A stretch of 6,517 nt of DNA, taken from NCBI GenBank assembly GCA_012797725.1, contig JAAZON010000405.1, positions 1 through 6,517 of the forward strand. The letters run 5' to 3'. Position numbers and translations under genes: made by a program. This stretch comes from SAR324 cluster bacterium. GTDB taxonomy: Bacteria; Bdellovibrionota; UBA2361; JAAZON01. A model generated the notes under the pieces. That model was given only the letters and a program-made list of their open reading frames with translations, was not told the origin of the DNA and did not search any database. This document shows positions 1 to 5,993 of the stretch, in pieces (position 1 is the stretch's first letter; each line of letters opens with the position of its first letter).

Positions 1-833
1 GCGAAGTGAGTGACCTTGTAAAAGAATACCTTGATACCTATGAAGTTGCACCTGAAGGAAGACCCGGTGGAGTATTTTATGAGAATGTCTGCTATCAGGC
101 TCGTTTAGAACTTGGGCTTCGCCATTTTCTGGGTCAAGGCTCATTTTGCGGGTTTACGACCACATTTGAAGACCTGTACGGCCTAACCCAGCTTCCCGGT
201 CTTGCAGTGCAACGTTTGATGGCGAGTGGTTATGGATTTGGGGCTGAAGGAGACTGGAAACATGCCGCTCTCGTTCGCGCACTCAAAGTCATGGGAGAAG
301 GTTTGAAAGGTGGGTGTTCTTTCATGGAAGATTACACCTATCACCTCAATCCTAACGGCATGAAAGTTCTTGGAGCCCATATGCTGGAGATCTGTCCAAG
401 CATTGCTGAAGGTAAGGTACGACTTGAAGTCCATCAACTTGGCATTGGCGGAAAGGCAGATCCTGCTCGTCTCGTATTTAATGTTCCTACCGGGCCGGCA
501 ATAAATGCTAGTCTTGTGGACATGGGCAATCGCTTTAGAATGATCGTAAACAGTGTTGATTGTGTCAAACCTGATGCGGAACTTCCAAAGCTTCCAGTTG
601 CACGCGCCTTATGGGTTCCTCAACCCGACTTAAAGACTGGGGCTGCAGCATGGATCCTTGCGGGAGGGGCTCATCATACAGCATTTAGCCAAGCTCTATG
701 CCCAGAATACATTGAAGACTTCTGCGAAATGGCTGATATTGAATACCTTCATATTGGAAAACACACGTCAATTGGAGACTTCAAGAAAGAACTCCGCTGG
801 AACGAATTATATTATGCCTTGTCGAAGAACTAG
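1..833 (+). CDS. araA: L-arabinose isomerase, C-terminal part (5' end outside window)
   Basis: Converts L-arabinose to L-ribulose in the cytoplasm, the first step of bacterial arabinose use, with a divalent metal (Mn2+ in the family). The reading frame is open from the left edge, so the GTG at position 6 is an internal valine codon and not the start. By comparison with the roughly 500-residue E. coli enzyme recalled from memory, about 225 N-terminal residues are missing. Counting from that GTG, recognisable blocks are FTTTFEDL (50-57), [10 protein letters not shown] (75-84), [12 protein letters not shown] (102-113), [12 protein letters not shown] (145-156) and ILAGGAHH (217-224). The metal/catalytic residues corresponding to E. 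coli Glu306, Glu333, His350 and His450 are present as E81, E108, H125 and H224. The end is intact ([12 protein letters not shown] then TAG), so the gene looks functional. It converges on the kinase gene; no other arabinose gene is visible. Confidence 0.96.
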   Translation, partial: EVSDLVKEYLDTYEVAPEGRPGGVFYENVCYQARLELGLRHFLGQGSFCGFTTTFEDLYGLTQLPGLAVQRLMASGYGFGAEGDWKHAALVRALKVMGEGLKGGCSFMEDYTYHLNPNGMKVLGAHMLEICPSIAEGKVRLEVHQLGIGGKADPARLVFNVPTGPAINASLVDMGNRFRMIVNSVDCVKPDAELPKLPVARALWVPQPDLKTGAAAWILAGGAHHTAFSQALCPEYIEDFCEMADIEYLHIGKHTSIGDFKKELRWNELYYALSKN

Positions 834-834
834 T

Positions 835-882
835 GCGCTCCATGAAATGAATGTCGGAAGCACACATTCATTTCGACAGCGC
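835..882. terminator. Imperfect hairpin between convergent genes, possible bidirectional terminator
   Basis: GAAATGAATGT (844-854) is followed by its exact reverse complement ACATTCATTTC (864-874), giving an 11-bp stem with a 9-nt loop. A second outer stem pairs GCGCT (835-839) with AGCGC (878-882) across a small internal loop. It starts one base after the araA stop and lies 36 bp beyond the end of the convergent kinase gene, the usual place for a shared terminator. No T-run follows on either strand, so it is not a textbook intrinsic terminator. It could instead protect the 3' end of the araA transcript or be a protein-binding palindrome. Confidence 0.45.
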
Positions 883-918
883 TTCGAAGATAAGCAAACT
901 ATTGTTGCCTCGCCTACT

Positions 919-2226
919 TTATTTTTTCTCAAGTACAGTCCTAATATTTTCCAACCACTCTGATGGCATCCAATTCTTGCTAATCCAAGCATCGGCTTTT
1001 GCATTTTCCGCCATTTTTTCAAGTTGGCGCTCAGGAACATTTGAAAATAGGACTATTTTAAGATCGGGCATTGTTTCCTTGAGAATCTGGCAAACAACTG
1101 TTCCTTTCATTCCTGGCATTTCAACATCTGATATTAACAAATCTACATGATCGGAAAATAAATATTCATGAATCACTGCCCAATTTGTCGAGGTTTGAAC
1201 AAGATAACCTTCATTTTCAAGAAGATGCTTTAATATGTTTATGATCATCTCTTGATCATCCAAGCACAGAATCTTGTACTGTTTCTTTCCTTTGACAGGA
1301 CTTTTAGTCTCCCAGCTCGGAATTATTGCACTTTGTTCTTCTGTGATCTGATTTTGAACCACAACCCCTGCAAGAGATGAACTGGAGAGTTTTTTAATAG
1401 CTTCTTCACATGCAATTCGAAATTCCTCTGCAGATTGATATCGTTTCTCGGCATCTTTTTCCAAGGCTTTTAAGATAACATGTTCCACATGAAGCGGTAT
1501 TCGAAGGGAGGGTTTAAATGAGGGTGCAGGTTGAGTAATTTGCATCAATAGGGTGTGCACCACATTCTTCCCCTCAAAGGGGACTTTCCCACTAACAAGT
1601 TCGTATAAGACTATCCCGACAGAATAAATATCTACTCTATGATCGAGATCCTTTTCTCCTGCTGCTTGCTCAGGAGACATATATTGTGGAGTTCCTATTG
1701 AGGCTCCCTCCAAAGTAACTCGCTTCACTCCATGAGGATGTTCTTTTATCTTCGCAATACCAAAATCAAGAATTCGGAGATGTTCCCGGCCTTTTGAATC
1801 TTTTTCAATCATTATATTCTCAGGCTTAATGTCACGGTGGATAATACCTGCCTGATGAGCAGCCTCCACAATTCCCAACATCTCCATCCCATATCGAAGG
1901 GTTTCTTCAACCGAAAAGCGCTTTTTCTCATGAAGTCTATCTTTAAGAGGCAATCCCGAACAAAAGTCCATCGCCATATAATAAAGCCCCTCTTCAGTGC
2001 GTCCAAAATCTCTGAGAGGGACAGACCCAGGATGATTAAAACGTCTCAATATTTCCGCTTCAGTTTTAAACCTATCAATGAATCGGGGCTCCAAGGCTAA
2101 GGTTGGATCTAAAAGCTTTAGAGCATAAAGAGAGCCCAGCTCCATGTGTTTAACTAGATAAACCCTCCCGGAGGCTCCTTCTCCTATCACTTTTTGAACT
2201 TCATATTTGCCAGCGATAATTTGCAT
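919..2226 (-). CDS. Hanks-type serine/threonine protein kinase with C-terminal response-regulator receiver domain
   Basis: A predicted cytoplasmic protein of 435 residues that should phosphorylate serine/threonine on target proteins and carry its own receiver switch. Kinase domain, about 8-275: glycine loop GEGASG (15-20), ATP lysine K37 (ALKLL), helix-C glutamate E57 or E59, catalytic loop HRDIKPEN (130-137; D132, K134, N137), DFG (154-156), activation segment SIGTPQYMSPEQ (176-187) and DIYSVG (199-204). A polar linker (about 281-316) leads to the receiver domain (about 317-435), with acidic pair D323/D324, phospho-acceptor D367 (ISDVEMPG), S395 and K417, so all signature residues are kept. 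I see no membrane segment, PASTA repeat or output domain after the receiver. I chose the ATG at 2226 because MQIIAGKYEV leads straight into the kinase fold; a TTG at 2262 would add 12 hydrophobic residues and has no ribosome site. It follows greB by 60 bp on the same strand. Its substrate and phosphodonor are unknown. Confidence 0.93.
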   Translation of the reverse strand: MQIIAGKYEVQKVIGEGASGRVYLVKHMELGSLYALKLLDPTLALEPRFIDRFKTEAEILRRFNHPGSVPLRDFGRTEEGLYYMAMDFCSGLPLKDRLHEKKRFSVEETLRYGMEMLGIVEAAHQAGIIHRDIKPENIMIEKDSKGREHLRILDFGIAKIKEHPHGVKRVTLEGASIGTPQYMSPEQAAGEKDLDHRVDIYSVGIVLYELVSGKVPFEGKNVVHTLLMQITQPAPSFKPSLRIPLHVEHVILKALEKDAEKRYQSAEEFRIACEEAIKKLSSSSLAGVVVQNQITEEQSAIIPSWETKSPVKGKKQYKILCLDDQEMIINILKHLLENEGYLVQTSTNWAVIHEYLFSDHVDLLISDVEMPGMKGTVVCQILKETMPDLKIVLFSNVPERQLEKMAENAKADAWISKNWMPSEWLENIRTVLEKK

Positions 2227-2286
2227 TATGATTAGAATCCAACAAAGAGTTAGATAGATCAACTCAAGAAATGGGAAAATGAAGAC

Positions 2287-2790
2287 TTAAGCGATCTGTA
2301 CATACTCTATTTTCTCAATCTCGACTTCCTGCTCTCCTCGAGGCGTTGAAAATGTAACTAGATCCCCCTCCTTCTTGCTCAATAAAGCACGCGCTAATGG
2401 CGAACGCCAACTAATCTTACCAGTCGAAGCATCAACTTCATCAACTCCAACAATAGAAAACCTTTTCTTTACGTTGTTCTCATCAATTATTGTCACTGTT
2501 GCACCAAAGCGAATTTCCTTAAAATGTTGTGTACTTGGATCGATTATTTCGGCATTCTCAATTTGCTTGGCCAAGAAGCGCATGCGTCTATCAATTTCTC
2601 TAAGCCGCTTCTTGCCATAGATATAGTCTCCATTCTCCGAACGATCCCCATTTTCCGCAGCCCATGAAACCACCTGAGTCACTTCAGGTCTCTCTTTATT
2701 CTTCAAGTACCGAAACTCCTCCTCTAAGCGACGAAAACCAGCAGGAGTAATATAATTTTTTTCTAATGTTGCGTTCTGTTTCTTGTTCAT
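2287..2790 (-). CDS. greB: Transcription elongation factor GreB
   Basis: Binds in the secondary channel of RNA polymerase and stimulates cleavage of the 3' end of backtracked RNA, so that stalled elongation complexes restart. The 167-residue length is normal; E. coli GreB is slightly shorter. The N-terminal coiled coil spans about 15-85, with ERPEVTQVVSWAAENGDRSE (33-52) and the GreB-like run YIYGKKRLREIDRRMRFL (56-73). The tip acidic residues known to coordinate the catalytic Mg2+ in Gre factors are D49 and E52 (GDRSEN). The C-terminal FKBP-like domain (about 88-167) has FSIVGVDEVD (111-120), SPLARALL (130-137) and GDLVTFSTPRGE (142-153). The KKRLREIDRR block and the SPLARALL form argue for GreB over GreA. 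A small difference is Gly54 where E. coli has Ala (SENAD). The ATG at 2790 has no clear Shine-Dalgarno. The gene is divergent from the glycosyltransferase and lies upstream of the kinase gene, probably cotranscribed with it. Confidence 0.94.
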   Translation of the reverse strand: MNKKQNATLEKNYITPAGFRRLEEEFRYLKNKERPEVTQVVSWAAENGDRSENGDYIYGKKRLREIDRRMRFLAKQIENAEIIDPSTQHFKEIRFGATVTIIDENNVKKRFSIVGVDEVDASTGKISWRSPLARALLSKKEGDLVTFSTPRGEQEVEIEKIEYVQIA

Positions 2791-2914
2791 TGAAACAATA
2801 AATATCTCATAGGATTATGTAGGAGTCTAGGTGTCTCCTTCTCTTTTGCTGTAGCCCGATAAGTGCAAGTTGATATATCCTAACCATATATCTCCCTTTT
2901 TTGAGTGCCTTCCA
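2791..2914. promoter_or_regulatory. Divergent intergenic region, promoters for greB and the glycosyltransferase
   Basis: These 124 bp separate two genes transcribed away from each other, so both promoters should lie here or reach into it. I could not identify a convincing -35/-10 pair on either strand: TTGCTG at 2846-2851 has only loose -10 matches, about 19-20 bp away. An imperfect hairpin, AGGAG (2821-2825) with CTCCT (2835-2839), and the AT-rich inverted repeat at 2872-2892 are the only structures I see. Confidence 0.5.
2872..2892. repeat. Perfect inverted repeat GATATAT-N7-ATATATC
   Basis: GATATAT (2872-2878) and ATATATC (2886-2892) are exact reverse complements around the 7-bp spacer CCTAACC. 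The repeat ends 22 bp before the chosen ATG of the glycosyltransferase, where a repressor site or a 5'-UTR hairpin could act. Both arms are AT-only apart from the terminal G/C, so chance occurrence is a real alternative. Confidence 0.35.
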
Positions 2915-4636
2915 ATGAATGAAAAAAGCTCATTACCTAAAATTTCTATTGTCACAGTATCCTTTAATCATGCAGAGTTTATTAAAAAAAATATCGAATC
3001 GGTACTGGAGCAAAATTATCCAAATTTTGAACATATCATTGTGGACGGAGGCTCAAACGATGGAACAGTGGAAATACTCCGTTCATATCCTCACTTGATT
3101 TGGACTTCTGAGAAAGACCGGGGCCAATCGGATGCTTTAAATAAGGGCTTCAGTCGTGCAACAGGCGATATAATCGGATGGCTTAACTCAGACGATTGGT
3201 ATGCCCCCAACATCTTCTTTGACGTCGCAGAAGCACTCAAAGACTATCCAATAGTTCTAGGAATGGGCCAAGAAACGGACAAGGAAGGAAACCCTAAACA
3301 GCTCGTGGAAAATATTGAACGCAACTTCTTTGACGTACTCAAGTATTGGGTTCCTTATGCATGGCTTGCGCAGCCACCTGTATTTTTTAGAAAAAGTCTA
3401 CTTGAAGCAGTAAAACGGCCTGACGCCACTTATATTGATGAAAACCTTTTCTTCACGATGGACTATGACTTATGGGTACGGATGGCTGCTCAACTGCCGT
3501 TCAACCGACGCATAGATAAAATACTAGCATATTATCGAATCTATGATGAAAATAAGACCGGCAAGTATCCTCTGGCGACACAAAGAGAATGCGGGCGCGT
3601 CTTTAGGCGGTATAGCTACACACTAAGCAGCACTGAGCACACCTTTTCAATCATAATCCCAATTCGTTCGATCGGCCCCGACATCTCTGAGACGCTTAAA
3701 AGCGTCGCCGCTCAAAATCTTCGAGATGTTGAAATTCTCTTTGTGGATTATTCTGGGAATTCTGAAGACAAGAAACGTCTTCATGACGTTGCTCTTGAAC
3801 TTTCAAACGTATTCGATCATAACAGCATACGCTTTATTAGCTCACCCATTCCCGAACTTTATCACGCACTAAATGCAGGTTTTGAAGCAGCATGCGCGCC
3901 ATTCTTAGTTACCTTGCAGCAAGGTGATGTCCTTGGATCCGACTTTCTTCTAAAAGCCCGAGAGCTGTTCCTCCCAGATTGCCAAGGACTTGCGCTTCCA
4001 CTGTCTTGGGATGCCAATCTTAAGAGCTTAATGCACGACACCAATCAAACGGGCTTAGAGATAAAGATTGGAAGTATTTTTCGAATGCCCTATATATTCC
4101 CAAATCTAATAGCTCGAAAAGTCTGCCTTATGGAGGTGGGAGCTTTTCATCATGAGGATTTACCACCTTATGCCTTAAGAGAATTAATTGCAAAAATTGC
4201 CCATAAATCGTGGGCAATTAGTATCAACAATTCTCTATCACTAGAACCAGCAGCCTCCGACTATCGAGACGAGAAAGATTTACTGCGAGTTTTTGAACCA
4301 TACATAAACGCGAAAATTATGTGGGATTTAAATCAAGACCTCCAAAATGATCCTTTTGCAAAACTTCGGCTTAAATCAGGGATTACTTTCGCCATTCCTG
4401 AAGGACTGCAATCTATAGCGGAAAAAATTCTATCAACTGCACCAAAAGATTGGGAGCGGATGGAATATTTGAATGATCGTAGAAGTCTAATCTCCCTATC
4501 CAAACAGTATCCCGAATTTGCTCCTTCATGGTATTTTTTGGCTCGGGTTCTTGAAGGCGAGGGCAACAAGGATGAAGCACGAATAGCACAAGAGAATTTC
4601 GATAAAATTATGGCTCACGCTACACGTTGGTATTAG
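2915..4636 (+). CDS. Two-module family 2 glycosyltransferase
   Basis: Probably transfers a sugar from a nucleotide-sugar donor during surface polysaccharide or lipopolysaccharide synthesis; donor and acceptor cannot be read from the sequence. The protein has 573 residues. Module 1 (about 9-235) is a canonical GT-A fold: KISIVTVSFNHAEFI (9-23), QNYPNFEHIIVDGGSNDGT (33-51), DALNKGFSRATGDIIGWL (73-90), the metal/nucleotide motif NSDDW (91-95) and the downstream MDYDLWVRM (182-190) with acidic residues in the usual catalytic-base region. Module 2 (about 243-360) repeats the pattern (FSIIIPIR, EILFVDYSGNSED, HALNAGFEAACAPFLVTL) but reads QQGDV where module 1 has NSDDW. The tail (about 515-567) is helical and TPR-like (APSWYFLARVLEGEGNKDEA). 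No membrane segment is seen. I chose the ATG at 2915, just before the first strand, over a TTG at 2870 that would add 15 residues; only a weak GAG (2903-2905) precedes it. nhaA begins 11 bp after its stop. Confidence 0.88.
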   Translation: MNEKSSLPKISIVTVSFNHAEFIKKNIESVLEQNYPNFEHIIVDGGSNDGTVEILRSYPHLIWTSEKDRGQSDALNKGFSRATGDIIGWLNSDDWYAPNIFFDVAEALKDYPIVLGMGQETDKEGNPKQLVENIERNFFDVLKYWVPYAWLAQPPVFFRKSLLEAVKRPDATYIDENLFFTMDYDLWVRMAAQLPFNRRIDKILAYYRIYDENKTGKYPLATQRECGRVFRRYSYTLSSTEHTFSIIIPIRSIGPDISETLKSVAAQNLRDVEILFVDYSGNSEDKKRLHDVALELSNVFDHNSIRFISSPIPELYHALNAGFEAACAPFLVTLQQGDVLGSDFLLKARELFLPDCQGLALPLSWDANLKSLMHDTNQTGLEIKIGSIFRMPYIFPNLIARKVCLMEVGAFHHEDLPPYALRELIAKIAHKSWAISINNSLSLEPAASDYRDEKDLLRVFEPYINAKIMWDLNQDLQNDPFAKLRLKSGITFAIPEGLQSIAEKILSTAPKDWERMEYLNDRRSLISLSKQYPEFAPSWYFLARVLEGEGNKDEARIAQENFDKIMAHATRWY

Positions 4637-4647
4637 TTCCTCCAGAC

Positions 4648-5838
4648 ATGATTAGAAAAATTTTAAGAAAACCATTTATAGTTGAGTCCGGGGGTGGAAT
4701 TTTGCTTTTGCTCTCAACAATTGCTGCCCTAGTCCTTGCAAATATCCCTGGTGGTTATGGGTCATACATAAGGTTACTCAGCATCTCTTTTGATTTCTCA
4801 TTTGGAATATTTCATCTCGAAAAAAGTCTATATCATTTAATTAATGATGGATTAATGACGATTTTTTTCTTCCAGGTAGCCCTTGAGATAAAGAGAGAAA
4901 GGAAGGATGGCGAGTTGGCTTCCAGGGAACAGATTGCTCTCCCACTCATCGCCGCAATTGGTGGCATTGTAGTACCTGCCGTTTTGTATGTACTCGTAAA
5001 CTGGAATAATAGTGTTGGCCTGCGTGGTTGGGCGGTTTCTTCGGCTACTGATATTGCTTTTGCGGTTGGAATTTTAAGTCTCTTGGGATCCAGGATCCCA
5101 AGCATCCTGAGGACATTTTTGCTAACACTAGCCATTCTTGATGACCTAGCGAGCATCATCATCATTGCAGTATTTTATACATCAGAAATCTCCATGCAAA
5201 TGCTTGCCCTTGCCGGTCTTGGAATTCTTATCCTTGCTATACTCAATGCATTTGGATGTCGCTTCCTATGGGCTTACCTTATAACAGGTTTTTTTCTTTG
5301 GTATGTAGTACTTAAATCAGGAGTGCATGCAACTCTTTCCGGTGTTGTTCTTGGCTTTTTTATTCCATTTAAGCTTAGAGATGGAAAAGGAAAGACTTTC
5401 AAGCTCTTGACAGAAGTCGAACACTCGCTCAACCCTTGGGTCACGTATGGGATTCTGCCTATCTTCGCCTTTGCTAATGCTGGAATCAGTTTTGCTGAAG
5501 TATCTAGATTTGATCTTTTAAGTCCCGTGACACTTGGCATATTTTTTGGTCTCTTAATTGGTAAGCCTCTAGGTATTGGCATTGCTTCATTAATCTCTAT
5601 CAAGTTGAAATTATCCAAACTCCCCTCCTCAGTGCCGTTCTATGCCTTCATTGGACTTGCATGTTTGGGCGGAATTGGTTTTACCATGAGCTTCTTTATA
5701 GCTTCTTTAGCTTTTGTGAAGCTGCCCCCACAATATATGACATATACAAAACTTGGCGTCCTTGGTGGTTCTTTGATTTCAGGAATACTCGGCTATTTGA
5801 TCCTCAGAAGCCTGCCTGAGAAAAAAGAACTGCTCTGA
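4648..5838 (+). CDS. nhaA: Na+/H+ antiporter NhaA
   Basis: An inner-membrane antiporter that exports Na+ (or Li+) in exchange for protons, for sodium tolerance and pH homeostasis. The 396-residue length matches the family (388 in E. coli), and nearly the whole protein is hydrophobic segments consistent with the 12-helix NhaA fold. The essential residues are present: D135 in ATDIAFA (E. coli D133), the ion-binding pair D165/D166 in AILDDLAS (D163/D164), K306 in LIGKPLG (K300), plus H227 in LKSGVHATL (H225, a pH-response position) and E80/E84 in VALEIKRE. Other family blocks are LPIFAFANAGIS (270-281) and GGIGFTMSFFIASLAF (341-356). Two motifs differ from E. coli: FFFQVALE for FFLLVGLE, and DDLAS for DDLGA. 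The ATG at 4648 gives a normal NhaA N-terminus; a TTG at 4627 would overlap the glycosyltransferase. There is no good Shine-Dalgarno, so translational coupling to the gene 11 bp upstream is likely. Confidence 0.95.
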   Translation: MIRKILRKPFIVESGGGILLLLSTIAALVLANIPGGYGSYIRLLSISFDFSFGIFHLEKSLYHLINDGLMTIFFFQVALEIKRERKDGELASREQIALPLIAAIGGIVVPAVLYVLVNWNNSVGLRGWAVSSATDIAFAVGILSLLGSRIPSILRTFLLTLAILDDLASIIIIAVFYTSEISMQMLALAGLGILILAILNAFGCRFLWAYLITGFFLWYVVLKSGVHATLSGVVLGFFIPFKLRDGKGKTFKLLTEVEHSLNPWVTYGILPIFAFANAGISFAEVSRFDLLSPVTLGIFFGLLIGKPLGIGIASLISIKLKLSKLPSSVPFYAFIGLACLGGIGFTMSFFIASLAFVKLPPQYMTYTKLGVLGGSLISGILGYLILRSLPEKKELL

Positions 5839-5920
5839 GTTCTGCTACCTTGAATCCCCATCCTCGATGAATGGAGCGAATAAAAACAACTTCACGAATT
5901 GAATTTCACACATCATTTTT

Positions 5921-5941
5921 AAGGAGCACTCTACCATGTAA
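5921..5941 (+). promoter_or_regulatory. Start-stop element: consensus Shine-Dalgarno followed by ATG-TAA
   Basis: AAGGAG (5921-5926) is followed after 9 nt by ATG (5936-5938) and immediately by TAA (5939-5941). It is the best ribosome-binding site in the window, yet it would start a one-codon ORF. It lies 52 bp before the aminotransferase start and in a different frame. It may be a leader element that holds ribosomes, a relic of a lost gene start, or chance. Confidence 0.4.
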
Positions 5942-5982
5942 CAGCCCAGATATGTTATGAAAATATCAACAACCGCTTTGAG

Positions 5983-5993
5983 TGAGGATCTAA
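5983..5993 (+). promoter_or_regulatory. Ribosome-binding site and frame boundary fixing the aminotransferase start
   Basis: TGAGGA (5983-5988) lies 5 nt before the ATG at 5994 and contains a good GAGG core. The codon directly before the ATG in the same frame is TAA (5991-5993), so translation cannot begin further upstream. Together these fix the aminotransferase start. Confidence 0.75.

Noticed and set aside
6..8. GTG as a possible start codon for the first gene
   Set aside because: The frame is open to the left edge and the product matches L-arabinose isomerase only from about residue 226, so this GTG is internal.
2227..2262. TTG start at 2262 adding a hydrophobic N-terminal stretch to the kinase, possibly a signal or membrane anchor
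   Set aside because: No ribosome site precedes it, the added 12 residues have no positive charge typical of a signal, and the ATG at 2226 starts right at the kinase fold.
2247..2265. GAGTT-N9-AACTC inverted repeat between greB and the kinase gene
   Set aside because: Only 5 bp of pairing and no T-run, so it cannot be distinguished from chance and is not called as a terminator or operator.
4833..5618. Minus-strand ORFs of 110 and 114 codons inside nhaA
   Set aside because: They are antisense to a clearly conserved membrane protein, show no family motifs, and are the usual by-product of its codon use.
5826..5843. AGAACT-N6-AGTTCT hairpin over the nhaA stop, with six T on the minus strand just after it
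   Set aside because: The T-run is on the wrong strand to terminate nhaA, and there is no minus-strand gene upstream for it to serve. The stem is only 6 bp and AT-rich.
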